The notes: generated by a model from the letters alone, not told the origin. A stretch of 64,000 nucleotides of DNA from Bacteroidales bacterium UBA6397 (GCA_002439875.1 DJQB01000012.1:102536-166535), one strand, 5' to 3'; counted from the stretch's first letter, positions 32,179 through 42,218 are shown. Numbers and translations: made by a program.

Positions 32179-33660
32179 ATGGCGAATCTGAAGTCATTGG
32201 CCAAGGACACGGCGATCTACGGCCTGAGCAGCATCATCGGGAGGTTCCTCAACTACCTTCTCGTCCCGCTTTACACACATGTCATCGCCTCGTCAAGCGG
32301 CGACTACGGTGTCGTGACGAATCTGTACGCCTACACGGCCCTGCTGCTGGTGATCCTGACCTACGGGATGGAGACAACTTTCTTCCGGTTCGCCAACAAA
32401 GAGGGAGAGAATCCGGACAAGGTATATTCAACTATCCTGACATCGGTGCTCACGACTTCGGTGCTGTTCGTTGGAATTGTTTTGCTTTTCATAAGTCCGA
32501 TCTCATCGGCCCTTGGCTACGCCGACCATCCGTCCTACGTCTGGGCGATGGCCGCCACGGTGGCGATTGACGCTTTCCAATGCATTCCGTTCTCGTACCT
32601 GAGGTACAAGAAGCGTCCGCTGAAATTCGCCGCCTTGAAACTGCTCTTCATCGGACTGAACATATTCCTGAATCTCGCTTACTTTGTGATTCTTCCGAAG
32701 TTGGGTGCGAATCCGTTCGGAATCTACGACGGTGGGCTTGACGTGGGTTACGTGTTCTATATCAACCTGTTCTGCACGGCTTTCATCACTCTTTTCTTCT
32801 GGAAAGAACTAAGGGGATTCAAGTTCGGATTCGATGGTGGACTGCTGAAAAGGATGCTTGGCTACAGTTGGCCTATCCTTGTGCTCGGCATAGCCGGTAT
32901 CCTCAACCAAAGCGGCTCCCAGATCATATTCCCGTTCATCTACGGGGAAGGCTCTTCGGTGCCGCTGGGCGTCTACGGAGCCAGCGTCAAGATCGCGATG
33001 ATAATGGCGATGATCACCCAGGCCTTCCGCTACGCCTACGAACCTTTCGTGTTCGGCAGCGCTGCGCAGAGGAACAGCAAGGAAATGTACGCCAAGGCGA
33101 TGAAGTACTTCATAATATTCACCCTTCTCGCCTTCCTCTGCGTCATAGGGTATATGAATATACTGAAGTTCATTATCGGCGGCAGCTATTGGGAAGGTCT
33201 CAAGGTCGTGCCGATCGTGATGGCCGCCGAGATCATGATGGGGATCTATTTCAACCTCTCATTCTGGTACAAGCTTACAGACCAGACACTTTGGGGCGCA
33301 TTGTTCTCCGGGATCGGATGCCTTGTCCTCTTTGGCGTAAACATCCTGTTCATCCCGAAGTTCAGCTACATGGCCTGCGCCTGGGCCGGATTCGCCGGCT
33401 ACGGTGTGGCGATGGTGTTATCCTACATCGTCGGTCAGAAAAAGTACCCGATCAAGTACCCTCTCAAGGACATCGCAATGTACGTAGGCCTGGCGCTGAT
33501 TCTATTCTTAGGAATGACCTGCGCCAACTCACATCTCAGAACTTGGCCAGCCATCGCCGTCAACACCGTCCTTATCCTCGCCTTCTGCGCCGTGGTCATC
33601 AAGCGCGATTTCCCTCTCTCATCCCTTCCTGTTATCGGGAAGCATTTCAAGAAATGCTAA
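32179..33660 (+). CDS. polysaccharide flippase / MATE-fold oligosaccharide exporter
   Basis: 493 residues with about 14 membrane segments. The N-terminus 'LKSLAKDTAIYGLSSIIGRF' and 'LLVPLYTHVIASSSGDYGVV' match Wzx/polysaccharide biosynthesis flippases, which move lipid-linked sugars across the inner membrane. No glycosyltransferase cluster is next to it, so its substrate (O-antigen, capsule, lipid II-like) is open. It follows the frameshifted small gene by 7 bases. A hairpin lies 70 bases downstream. Confidence 0.9.
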   Translation: MANLKSLAKDTAIYGLSSIIGRFLNYLLVPLYTHVIASSSGDYGVVTNLYAYTALLLVILTYGMETTFFRFANKEGENPDKVYSTILTSVLTTSVLFVGIVLLFISPISSALGYADHPSYVWAMAATVAIDAFQCIPFSYLRYKKRPLKFAALKLLFIGLNIFLNLAYFVILPKLGANPFGIYDGGLDVGYVFYINLFCTAFITLFFWKELRGFKFGFDGGLLKRMLGYSWPILVLGIAGILNQSGSQIIFPFIYGEGSSVPLGVYGASVKIAMIMAMITQAFRYAYEPFVFGSAAQRNSKEMYAKAMKYFIIFTLLAFLCVIGYMNILKFIIGGSYWEGLKVVPIVMAAEIMMGIYFNLSFWYKLTDQTLWGALFSGIGCLVLFGVNILFIPKFSYMACAWAGFAGYGVAMVLSYIVGQKKYPIKYPLKDIAMYVGLALILFLGMTCANSHLRTWPAIAVNTVLILAFCAVVIKRDFPLSSLPVIGKHFKKC

Positions 33661-33732
33661 TAATCATTGACGGGATTGCGCACTTTAAGATTGAACTTGA
33701 TCCCTTCGGCAACACTTTCGGCCTTTTTTGAG

Positions 33733-33761
33733 TCCCAAGAGTGTATCGAGCACTCTTGGGA
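33733..33761. terminator. hairpin between flippase and MATE genes
   Basis: TCCCAAGAGTG (33733-33743) and its complement CACTCTTGGGA (33751-33761) form an 11-base stem with a 7-base loop, between convergent genes. No immediate T-run. CCCAAG recurs at 33784. Confidence 0.5.
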
Positions 33762-33803
33762 AACGTTTTCAACGCTTTTTGTCTCCCAAGGGTGCGGCTG
33801 GCG

Positions 33804-35162
33804 CTACTGGATAGGGGCTAGGATGGATTTTCGGTAACAGAATGTCTGATAGAGGGAGCGGTATAGGAGATGGGAGTAGTAGGCAGCGAAGAGGAGATGG
33901 GCGGCTGCCGTTCCTTTGGGGCTTAGGAGAAACATTCCAAGGAGCCAGACAGCGAAGAAGGCGACAACGCAGCCGATGTTGGAGTCACGCATGGCTTTGG
34001 TGGCTGTGGCGCCGGTGTAGATGCCGTCCCAGGTAAAAGCCGGGCAACTGATCAGAGGGAAGAATATCAGCCACGGCATGAACGCGCGGGTGGCTTCGAC
34101 CACGATGCCGTCCGATGTCAAGAGACGGACCATCGACATTCCGGAAACAGCATAGATGAACACAAAGACGACACCGATTCCCATGCTCCAACCAAAGGTG
34201 TATTCCACTGTCTGCCGCACCATCTGAGGCCAACGGACACCGACAAACTTTCCGGTGAGAGCCTCTCCGGCGAAAGCGAATCCGTCAGTGAAGTAGGAGA
34301 AAACCAAAAGGAGTTTGAGCATTATCGCACAGGAAGCCAACAACACGTCACCGAAACGGGCGGAGATGGCGGTGAAAGCAAGATAGACTATTATCAGGCA
34401 GACCGAGCGGACGAAAAGGTCACGGTTGACGGAAAAGAATCTCCTTATCTTGTCACCCTCGAAAGCCGCCCTGAACACTTGAAGAGACACACCTCCGAAG
34501 ACATTCCTGAATTTCAGGGCTACACGGCTTGACGCGAACAATAGTCCTGAATATTGTGCGACAACCGTCCCCAAGGCTATTCCCTTGAAGCCAATGCCGC
34601 CAAATCCGGCTTCCGGAATCCCGAAAGTCAGCAAAAGGCTGAACAGGATGTTGCCACCGTTCACTATCACGTCTGTCAGCATTGAGCTGAACGTGTCCTG
34701 CATCCCTATGAACCATCCCCGGAACGCCATCAGGCTGAGGGTCGCGGGAGCCGCCCAGATGCGGATGTGGAAATATTCAAGGGCAAGGGAACGCACTTCA
34801 TCGGAGCATCCGACAAAGAGAAAGATCAGTTTCTGGAACGGCCGCTGGATCATGAGCAAGTCAAAGGCTATGATGAAAGCCAAGCCGACTCCTCTCGTAA
34901 GATTGCCGGCGCAATCGTCCCAGTCCTCCCGTCCGAAAGCCTGGGCGGTCATACCACCGGTCCCGGCCCGGAGAAAGCCGAAATTCCAGTACAGCAGGTC
35001 AAACATCAGCGAGCCGACAGAGATGCCTCCGATCAAAGCCGCTGCGGAAGCGTTCAGGTGCCCGGCCACGGCTATGTCCACCATCCCGACCAGCGGCACG
35101 GTAAGGTTGGCCAGAATGCTCGGCAGAGCCAGACGCAGCATTTCCTTGTTCATCGCATCCAT
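33804..35162 (-). CDS. MATE family efflux transporter
   Basis: 452 residues from the ATG at 35162 (a second ATG, 35153, is possible; the upstream in-frame start at 35225 adds residues without family match). About 12 membrane helices. 'LPSILANLTVPLVGMVDIAV' and 'GFLRAGTGGMTAQAFGR' are DinF/NorM-type motifs. Such proteins export cationic drugs or metabolites using Na+ or H+. It diverges from the aldehyde dehydrogenase gene. No operon partner is seen. Confidence 0.92.
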   Translation of the reverse strand: MDAMNKEMLRLALPSILANLTVPLVGMVDIAVAGHLNASAAALIGGISVGSLMFDLLYWNFGFLRAGTGGMTAQAFGREDWDDCAGNLTRGVGLAFIIAFDLLMIQRPFQKLIFLFVGCSDEVRSLALEYFHIRIWAAPATLSLMAFRGWFIGMQDTFSSMLTDVIVNGGNILFSLLLTFGIPEAGFGGIGFKGIALGTVVAQYSGLLFASSRVALKFRNVFGGVSLQVFRAAFEGDKIRRFFSVNRDLFVRSVCLIIVYLAFTAISARFGDVLLASCAIMLKLLLVFSYFTDGFAFAGEALTGKFVGVRWPQMVRQTVEYTFGWSMGIGVVFVFIYAVSGMSMVRLLTSDGIVVEATRAFMPWLIFFPLISCPAFTWDGIYTGATATKAMRDSNIGCVVAFFAVWLLGMFLLSPKGTAAAHLLFAAYYSHLLYRSLYQTFCYRKSILAPIQ

Positions 35163-35267
35163 ACGACAAATGTAGTCATAAAGTGGAAATATTCGGGAAC
35201 TGAGGATGTGAGTTCTGAATATCAAGAGTAATTCACTACCTTTGAGGAAGAATATTCATAAAGCGTC

Positions 35268-36644
35268 ATGATGTTGGATAATACTTCGATTGAGAGAATA
35301 AAGGAGATAAGGGGGCGGCAGGAACGCTTCTTCAGGAGCGGGGTCACCCTTGACGTGAAATGGCGGCTGGAGCGGCTCAAGGCGTTCGAGGCGGCTGTGC
35401 GCAAATGGGAAAAGCCTCTGTGCGAGGCGCTTTGGACGGATCTGCACAAGTCCTACGAAGAGGCTTACCTTACGGAGGTCAGCATACTGCTCGGAGAGAT
35501 ACGCGGGCATATTCATAACATTCGGAAATGGAGCAGGCCGCAGAGGAAGGCGACTCCGCTGAAGATGTTCCCGTCGCGGAGCAGGATCATCAGCGAGCCG
35601 CTGGGCACCGCTTTGATCATCTCGCCGTGGAACTACCCGGTGCAACTGCTTCTCACTCCGCTCGTTGGAGCGATTTCCTCCGGATGCACGGCGGTCCTGA
35701 AGCCGTCGCCTTATGTCCCGAACGTCTCCAAAGTAACACAGCAAATGATCGAAGACACTTTCAGCGATGAATATGTCGCCGTCGTCCAAGGCGACCGCGA
35801 GGTCAACTCAGCCCTGCTGGAGGAACGCTGGGATCTGATCTTCTTCACCGGAAGCCCGGCGCTCGGAAGGATCGTGATGGGAGCGGCGGCGAGGAATCTT
35901 ACGCCTGTCGTGCTGGAACTCGGCGGGAAGAGCCCGTGCATCGTGGACAAGGACGCTGACATCAACGTCGCGGCAAAGCGTATCGCGTGGGGAAAAAGTC
36001 TCAACGCCGGGCAGACCTGCATCGCTCCGGACTACCTGATGCTTCACGAGAATATCAAGGACGAGTTCATTAAAGAGTTGGAAATCAATTTTAAGGATCT
36101 TCTCGGAGATAATCCGCAGGAGACTGAGCACTTTGTCAGAATCGTGAACGACAAGGCATTCGAGAGACTACAAGGCTACCTTAAGGACGGACGGATCGCT
36201 TTCGGCGGGCACACGGACCGCGGTGACAGGTACTTCGAGCCGACAGTTCTGGACGGGGTCTCGCCGGACGCGCCGGTGATGCGGGAAGAGATCTTCGGGC
36301 CAATCTTCCCGGTGCAGACGTTCAAGGACATCGATGAGGTCATCTCATTCGTGACATCAAGGGAAAAGCCGCTGGCTCTGTACTATTTCGGAAGCCAAGG
36401 GGATCACGTCCTTCGCCACACATCCTCCGGCGGAGCCTGCATCAACGACACGATAATGCACATCGCCAACGAGAACGTTCCGTTCGGCGGGGTCGGGAAC
36501 TCCGGACTTGGCAGCTATCACAGCAAACGAAGCTTCGATGCATTCACCCACTACCGTTCCGTGGTATCGACACCTACGTGGCTCGACCTTCCGTTCCGCT
36601 ATATGCCGTACAAGTTTTTCAAGGTTGTGAAGCGGATTTTGTAG
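35268..36644 (+). CDS. aldehyde dehydrogenase, class 3-like
   Basis: 458 residues, the short form without an N-terminal extension. Motifs: 'IISPWNYPVQLLLTPLVGAI', the catalytic Glu in 'VVLELGGKSPCIVDKDAD', the catalytic Cys in 'LNAGQTCIAPDYLM', and 'EEIFGPIFPVQTF'. The C-terminal tail 'DLPFRYMPYKFFKVVKRIL' is hydrophobic and basic, as in class 3 (fatty aldehyde) enzymes that dock to membranes. It oxidises aldehydes with NAD(P)+. It marks the left edge of the PUL. Confidence 0.94.
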   Translation: MMLDNTSIERIKEIRGRQERFFRSGVTLDVKWRLERLKAFEAAVRKWEKPLCEALWTDLHKSYEEAYLTEVSILLGEIRGHIHNIRKWSRPQRKATPLKMFPSRSRIISEPLGTALIISPWNYPVQLLLTPLVGAISSGCTAVLKPSPYVPNVSKVTQQMIEDTFSDEYVAVVQGDREVNSALLEERWDLIFFTGSPALGRIVMGAAARNLTPVVLELGGKSPCIVDKDADINVAAKRIAWGKSLNAGQTCIAPDYLMLHENIKDEFIKELEINFKDLLGDNPQETEHFVRIVNDKAFERLQGYLKDGRIAFGGHTDRGDRYFEPTVLDGVSPDAPVMREEIFGPIFPVQTFKDIDEVISFVTSREKPLALYYFGSQGDHVLRHTSSGGACINDTIMHIANENVPFGGVGNSGLGSYHSKRSFDAFTHYRSVVSTPTWLDLPFRYMPYKFFKVVKRIL

Positions 36645-36720
36645 GGGGCATTGATTCCGCGCGGCGGAACGCGAGACTTTGACGCTGTGGACGGAAATGG
36701 AGAAAAGTTCCACGAAATGG

Positions 36721-36751
36721 TTGATGTTGTAGGATTTTAGTTGTATCTTCG
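36721..36751 (+). promoter_or_regulatory. candidate promoter of the ECF sigma gene
   Basis: TTG (36721-36723), 20-base spacer, TATCTTCG (36744-36751), one mismatch from TAnnTTTG; 29 bases before the ATG at 36781. The gap 36645-36720 shows nothing else. Confidence 0.45.
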
Positions 36752-36780
36752 CCGCGTGGGAGACTCTAACTCGTGTGACA

Positions 36781-37419
36781 ATGGCAAAAACAGACAAACA
36801 ATCCCGTTACCAATGGCTGTATGAGACTTACGAAAACGATTTGTTTTCGTACGGACAGGCCTTTGGCATCGAAAAAGAGGAGCTGGAAGATGCCATACAC
36901 GATGTCTTTCTCCACCTCTACGAACACGACCACCGGTTGTGGGAGAGCAACAACATCAAAGCCTATCTGCTGAACTGCCTGAAAAACCAAATCCGCATGA
37001 AGAAACGGAAGCACAATGTTCTCAGTCTCTTCCCGGACAAGGACGAAGAAGCTTACGACTTTCTCATCGTTGTAAACGGCTTCGAACTTCTGGAGAACAG
37101 GCAGGAACGATCCGAACAAATCCGGATCCTGCAGGAGATGCTCGACAGCCTCACACCCCGCCAGCGCGAGGCCATCTACCTGCGCTACACACAAAGTCTG
37201 AGCTACAGAGAAATCGCGGAACTGATGCATATCCAGCCTACCGCCGCACAGAAATTGGTCTACCGCGCCATCAACGACATGCGCAGCCTGCAGCCGAAGA
37301 TGATATTCGTGCTGCTCCTCGGACTCATGTCAACAGTCAGTCCCTCGACAACTCCGGAAGGAAACGATAGGCGTTCCATTGAAGAATGGTCTGGATGCAT
37401 TGAAAAACATATCCACTGA
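36781..37419 (+). CDS. ECF sigma factor of the polysaccharide locus
   Basis: 212 residues from ATG 36781. Sigma-70 region 2 covers 'YENDLFSYGQAFGIEKEELE' to 'NIKAYLLNCLKNQIRMKKRK'; region 4 is 'LDSLTPRQREAIYLRYTQSL' with 'YREIAELMHIQPTAAQKLVY', the DNA-binding helices. The last ~40 residues form an unusual hydrophobic tail ('PKMIFVLLLGLMSTV') that could touch the membrane or the anti-sigma factor. With the FecR gene and STN-bearing SusC next to it, it is the transcription factor of a trans-envelope signalling system that switches on the PUL. Confidence 0.92.
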   Translation: MAKTDKQSRYQWLYETYENDLFSYGQAFGIEKEELEDAIHDVFLHLYEHDHRLWESNNIKAYLLNCLKNQIRMKKRKHNVLSLFPDKDEEAYDFLIVVNGFELLENRQERSEQIRILQEMLDSLTPRQREAIYLRYTQSLSYREIAELMHIQPTAAQKLVYRAINDMRSLQPKMIFVLLLGLMSTVSPSTTPEGNDRRSIEEWSGCIEKHIH

Positions 37420-37436
37420 CGCATTCCGGATGTCAC

Positions 37437-37474
37437 CTCCGCGAAAAGATAAAAAATATTAACTTTTCGTGGGG
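37437..37474. promoter_or_regulatory. hairpin between sigma and anti-sigma genes
   Basis: A 12-base stem (37437-37448 with 37463-37474, including two G-T pairs) around a 14-base A/T-rich loop. TAACTTGC (37482-37489), close to a -7 box, follows before the FecR gene. It may be a terminator or attenuator setting the sigma to anti-sigma ratio. Confidence 0.45.
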
Positions 37475-37518
37475 CTATTTCATAACTTGCCGCATTCTTA
37501 AGATGAAATTAAAAAAGA

Positions 37519-38724
37519 ATGCACATGCAAACCTATCACCATATTCCGGCATCGGTCAAGAGATGGATTGAAGACAAAGACTTTATCCTCCACTGCCTGA
37601 CACCCACGCCCGAATCGGAAGTCAAATGGAAGCATTACCTCCGGGAACATCCGGAATCGGAAGCTGACATGCGGGAAGCTCAACGCATCCTCCTCTCGAC
37701 CCGTCTGAATCCCGCGCACCGCCCGGCCGAAGAATCAAACCGCCTGTGGGAACGCATTGCCGAAGACATGCGACGCAGCGACAGCAAACGCCGCCATCGC
37801 CGCATCCTTACGACACGTTATGTCACAGCCGCCTGCATCACGACGATTGTCTTCATCGCCTCATGGCTGCTGTGGGCAACATTCTCACCTTCACCCGACA
37901 AAATGCCCCTGACAGCTGAACTTACCGCCATTGACACATTGCACCGGGAAGTCACCCTCATCAGTGACAATCATCAGCCTATCCAGATAGAAAACAACGC
38001 GCTAATCTCCTGCGACAGCCTTATCACCATCCACGCACGAGGAGAAAAGACACACGCGCTGCAGAATGAGGCCTCCACCCCGACAGGTGGTACAAACACA
38101 CTGATTGTGCCCTACGGCAAGCGCTCCTCACTCATTCTGGCCGATGGTTCGAAAGTATGGATCAACTCGGGCAGCGTACTGCACTTTCCTTCCATCTTCA
38201 AGGGGAAGGAACGCCGCATTCAGGTAGAGGGGGAAATCTACATTGAAGTAGCCCATGATTCCACACGTCCTTTCTTCGTAGAGACATCACAGATGGCAAT
38301 CAATGTATTGGGCACAAAATTCAACGTCTCTGCCTATCGGGACGATGACAGCCAGTCGGTGGTGCTCGTTGAAGGGAAAGTGAATGTCAGGACCGCCGGC
38401 GAAGGTGACTGCACGCTGGTTCCGGACCAACGCCTCTGCTTCGACACCACGGGCAGACTATTCCGGGTTGACCGCGTGGATGTGTCCTACTATACCTCCT
38501 GGAAAGAGGGCATCCTTCAGTTCCGGGGCGAAACGATGGAAGAGATCGCCCTCCGGCTGAGCCGATACTACAACGTGCATATTCATTGCTCACCTTCAGT
38601 GGCAGGCAAATGCACTATGGGCAAGCTGCTCCTTTTCGATGACATCCACCAGGTAATGAAAACGTTCTCGCTGCTCTACGACATACGCTACACGGTAGAG
38701 GACGGAGAAATCCGGATCCTATAA
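37519..38724 (+). CDS. FecR family anti-sigma factor
   Basis: 401 residues. The N-terminal ~90 residues are the cytoplasmic sigma-binding part; one membrane helix follows ('TAACITTIVFIASWLLWATF'). The periplasmic FecR domain includes 'WINSGSVLHFPSIFKGKERR' and 'EGEIYIEVAHDSTRPFFVET' plus 'INVLGTKFNVSAY'. The C-terminal DUF4974-type part has 'ILQFRGETMEEIALRLSRYY', which contacts the STN domain of SusC. It holds the ECF factor until the receptor signals ligand. A 23-bp tandem repeat separates it from SusC. Confidence 0.93.
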   Translation: MHMQTYHHIPASVKRWIEDKDFILHCLTPTPESEVKWKHYLREHPESEADMREAQRILLSTRLNPAHRPAEESNRLWERIAEDMRRSDSKRRHRRILTTRYVTAACITTIVFIASWLLWATFSPSPDKMPLTAELTAIDTLHREVTLISDNHQPIQIENNALISCDSLITIHARGEKTHALQNEASTPTGGTNTLIVPYGKRSSLILADGSKVWINSGSVLHFPSIFKGKERRIQVEGEIYIEVAHDSTRPFFVETSQMAINVLGTKFNVSAYRDDDSQSVVLVEGKVNVRTAGEGDCTLVPDQRLCFDTTGRLFRVDRVDVSYYTSWKEGILQFRGETMEEIALRLSRYYNVHIHCSPSVAGKCTMGKLLLFDDIHQVMKTFSLLYDIRYTVEDGEIRIL

Positions 38725-38732
38725 GGAATGAT

Positions 38733-38777
38733 CTTATTAATAGCCACTTATTATCCTTATTAATAACCACTTATTAT
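38733..38777 (+). repeat. 23-bp tandem direct repeat before susC
   Basis: Two 22-base copies (38733-38754, 38756-38777) that differ at one base, cores CTTATTAATA and CCACTTATTAT, repeat with a 23-base period and end 5 bases before the SusC ATG. Very AT-rich in a GC-rich context. It may bind a regulator or form an mRNA structure. Confidence 0.65.
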
Positions 38778-38782
38778 AATGT

Positions 38783-41700
38783 ATGGAAAATACCAATCAA
38801 ACAAATGAAAGAGGGATTCTTTCTCCGCGCAGATCCTTGCGTATGGTTTTCCTGCTGTTCTTTCTCTGCTGTTCCCTTGCGCAAGCAGGAGCGGGACAAG
38901 ACCACAGGCATCGTTCGGACCAAGCGGAGAGAAGGACCCTGTCGGCCCATTTCAAAGCCATCGAAAAAGAGACAGGCTATGCCTTCATCTACTCGAAAGA
39001 GATTCTGCCCGCGCTGAGCCAGGAAGTGACTTTGGACGTGTCGGGCCAAGACATCCACAAAATCCTCCCCGCGCTGTTTGCAGGCACCCCGCTTACGTAT
39101 GAGGTGAATGGGAAGCAAGTCGTGGTGGAGAAGAAAAAAGAGTTTTCTACCACCCCACAGAAAGAGAAAAAGGGCACGACGGTCAGCGGTGTCATTACCG
39201 ACACGCAAGGGGTGCCTGTCATCGGCGCCGATGTCATTGAGAACGGAACCTCCAACGGAACAATCTCCGACATAGACGGCAGGTTCACCTTGGAGGTGAA
39301 GCCCGGCGCGATCTTGCGGATCAGTTTTATGGGATTCATCACACAGATGGTGTCCGTGGGCGACCACAACAGTCTTTCCGTTCGCTTGAAAGAAGACTCC
39401 AAAGGTCTGGAAGAGGCTGTGGTGGTAGGCTACGGCACACAAAAGAAAATAACCGTGACGGGTTCGATCGCCACCGTAAAGGGAAGCGAACTGGTCAAGT
39501 CGCCGGTGCCGAATCTGGCCGCCTCTCTTACCGGGCGTGTTTCAGGTGTGTCCACCATGCAGAACTCCGGCGAACCCGGCAAAGACGATGTCACCATCCG
39601 TGTACGCGGAATCGGCACGCTGACCGAAAATGCGGCTCAACCACTGGTGATAGTCGATGGCATTGAACGTTCGTTCGACCAAATCAACGCGGATGAGGTG
39701 GAATCCATCTCAGTCCTCAAAGATGCCTCCGCCACTGCCGTGTATGGTATCCGAGGAGCCAATGGCGTGATCATCGTCACCACGAAAAAAGGGGTGGACG
39801 GTCCGGCAAAAGTGAGCTATAACGGCAACTTTTCCGTACAAAGCCCCACCCGACTGCCCAAATTCCTGAAAGGATACGAATTTGCCAAACTCTACAACGA
39901 AGCGGCCGCCAATGACAACCCGAACTCCGAACCGGCTTTCTCGGACGAGGAGTTGCAGAAATTCAAAGATGGCAGCGATCCGCTGTTCTACCCAAGTACC
40001 GACTGGCTGGATCTGGCAATGAAAAAGCACGCGGCCCAAACCAGACACACGGTAAACATCAGCGGCAGCACAAAGCGCGTCAGTTACTTTGTTTCGTTGG
40101 GATACCTTTGGCAGGACGGCTTGTTCAAAGAGTTTCAAAAAGCAAGCAACATCAGCAACAACAACACCTACGGCCGCTTCAATTTCCGATCCAACATCTC
40201 AGTTGAAGTGACATCCACCACCAAAGTGAACTTCCAGTTGGGTGGCTATTCCGGCCAGCGCAATTCTTCTCGCGGCATGGCCGAAGGAAGCGACAACTCA
40301 TTCTTCCGGCGGTTGTTGCAATCGCCTCCCAACGGCACAATCGGCTATTATGAAGGCAAAATCATAAAATTGGATCAAGCCGGTGGACGCTATTCGGGAG
40401 GACGCAACGCACTGGAGGCTCTCAACGACGGGTATGTAGACGTGCAATCAAACAGCCTGAGCATTAATCTCGGCCTCGAACAGAAACTGGACTTTCTGTT
40501 GAGAGGGCTTTCATTCAGGGCTCAATTGGCTTACGACAACAGTTATTGGAGGCAAAGGACTTTCCGCCGCAACGCTATCGCATACTCTCCGGTCAAGTCA
40601 GCGGATGGGGAAACAGTCTTCCGTCCGTTAGGAGACGAGACCGATGTCGTGGCCGACCCGGCAATGGCATACGGACGCGGGCGGCAATTCTACGTTGACT
40701 GGGGACTGAACTATAGCCGGAGTTTCGGAGACCACCATGTGGGAGCGTTGTTGTTGTACAATCAAAAGAAAAAATGGTATCACGGCCAAAGTTATCCTGG
40801 GGTACCTTTGGGATATCAGGACATGGTTGGCCGAGTGACATATAATTACGACTATCGCTATCTGTTGGAATTCAACATCGGCCGGAACGGCTCGGAAAAT
40901 TTCCCGAAAAACCACCGTTTCGGATGGTTCCCCGCAGTTTCCATTGGCTGGATTCCTACAAATGAGTCCTTTGTAAAGAGAACTCTCGGAAGCGACATCC
41001 TGTCATACCTGAAAATCCGCGCTTCATACGGCGAGGTGGGCAACGACAAGTTCGGAAGCGCCCGCTTCATGTACTATCCTTCTGAATATTTAAATGGCTC
41101 CGGTCTGAGCGGATACGGAATTCTGGGAGAAGATCCCAAACTGTATTATGGCTTCTACGAAGGGAAAGCCGGTAATCCTAATGTGACATGGGAACGTTCG
41201 AAAAAGGCCGACATTGCCATAGAGTCACGTTTTCTGAAAGACCAGTTGAATTTAACATTCAATTACTTCCATGAAAAACGCAACAATATTCTGACCAAAC
41301 GAAACACCATTCCAAGTTATATATCTGCCGTCATTCAAGATACCTATAACATAGGTCGGGTAAAAAACAGTGGATATGAAATCGAATGGGGATGGAAAAG
41401 CGACATACGCGATTTCCATTACTGGATCAACGGAAATTATTCGTTCGCACGCAACGAGATTCTCTTCATGGATGAAATACTCAACGAGAAGTATCCGAAC
41501 CTCAACCGTACCGGCCATCGCGTGGGCGAACAGTACGGGTACGTGTTTGACGGGTTCTTCAATACACAGGAAGAGATCGATGCCGCGCCACTGTATTTCG
41601 ACAAGAAACCATCTTTGGGCGATACCAGGTACAAGGATATCACAGGTGACGGAGTCATCGACGTAAACGACCAGCAAGCTATCGGATACCCACGTTTTCC

Positions 41701-42184
41701 GGAGATTTTCTATGGCATTTCCGCTGGATTCTCCTTTCGAGGATTCGATTTCAGCGTGCTTTTCCAGGGATGCGCCAATGCCTCAATTTTCCTGAGCGAT
41801 ACGTTCTATAAGCCATTCAACTCATTCGGATCGGCTCTCGATATCGTGGAAGGACGCTGGCATGCCGACAGCCCGGACGGAAATGCCAACGCCACTTTCC
41901 CGAAACTGACGGTGGCTTACGGAACCCCGCAAAACTATTACAACTCCACACTCAACCAGAAAGACGCTTCATACATCAGGTTGAAAAACGTAGAGATCGG
42001 ATATTCCTTCACCAAAGCCCGTTTTAAAAGGCTTCCAATCGCTTCAGCCCGACTGTTCGTCAACGGACAGAATCTGATCACGTGGGACAAGCTGAAAATC
42101 ATCGATCCGGAAGGAGTGGCCGGACGGGATTTGAGATACCCACAGATGACAACGATGAACATCGGATGCCGAGTCGATTTTTAA
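38783..42184 (+). CDS. SusC-like TonB-dependent receptor with STN domain
   Basis: 1133 residues. After a signal peptide ('LFFLCCSLAQAGAG') an STN (secretin/TonB N-terminal) domain spans ~45-115 ('LSAHFKAIEKETGYAFIYSK'). Next is a CarboxypepD_reg-like domain ('VSGVITDTQGVPVIGADV'), the plug ('VVVGYGTQKKITVTGSI', 'VDGIERSFDQINADEVESIS'), then the 22-stranded barrel, ending in the aromatic 'GCRVDF'. It imports oligosaccharides across the outer membrane using TonB energy. The STN domain makes it the signalling receptor for the upstream FecR/ECF pair. Paired with the SusD that starts 34 bases later. Confidence 0.96.
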   Translation: MENTNQTNERGILSPRRSLRMVFLLFFLCCSLAQAGAGQDHRHRSDQAERRTLSAHFKAIEKETGYAFIYSKEILPALSQEVTLDVSGQDIHKILPALFAGTPLTYEVNGKQVVVEKKKEFSTTPQKEKKGTTVSGVITDTQGVPVIGADVIENGTSNGTISDIDGRFTLEVKPGAILRISFMGFITQMVSVGDHNSLSVRLKEDSKGLEEAVVVGYGTQKKITVTGSIATVKGSELVKSPVPNLAASLTGRVSGVSTMQNSGEPGKDDVTIRVRGIGTLTENAAQPLVIVDGIERSFDQINADEVESISVLKDASATAVYGIRGANGVIIVTTKKGVDGPAKVSYNGNFSVQSPTRLPKFLKGYEFAKLYNEAAANDNPNSEPAFSDEELQKFKDGSDPLFYPSTDWLDLAMKKHAAQTRHTVNISGSTKRVSYFVSLGYLWQDGLFKEFQKASNISNNNTYGRFNFRSNISVEVTSTTKVNFQLGGYSGQRNSSRGMAEGSDNSFFRRLLQSPPNGTIGYYEGKIIKLDQAGGRYSGGRNALEALNDGYVDVQSNSLSINLGLEQKLDFLLRGLSFRAQLAYDNSYWRQRTFRRNAIAYSPVKSADGETVFRPLGDETDVVADPAMAYGRGRQFYVDWGLNYSRSFGDHHVGALLLYNQKKKWYHGQSYPGVPLGYQDMVGRVTYNYDYRYLLEFNIGRNGSENFPKNHRFGWFPAVSIGWIPTNESFVKRTLGSDILSYLKIRASYGEVGNDKFGSARFMYYPSEYLNGSGLSGYGILGEDPKLYYGFYEGKAGNPNVTWERSKKADIAIESRFLKDQLNLTFNYFHEKRNNILTKRNTIPSYISAVIQDTYNIGRVKNSGYEIEWGWKSDIRDFHYWINGNYSFARNEILFMDEILNEKYPNLNRTGHRVGEQYGYVFDGFFNTQEEIDAAPLYFDKKPSLGDTRYKDITGDGVIDVNDQQAIGYPRFPEIFYGISAGFSFRGFDFSVLFQGCANASIFLSDTFYKPFNSFGSALDIVEGRWHADSPDGNANATFPKLTVAYGTPQNYYNSTLNQKDASYIRLKNVEIGYSFTKARFKRLPIASARLFVNGQNLITWDKLKIIDPEGVAGRDLRYPQMTTMNIGCRVDF

Positions 42185-42218
42185 GACTATGATTCAGCAA
42201 TTAAACGCTTTGACAGAA

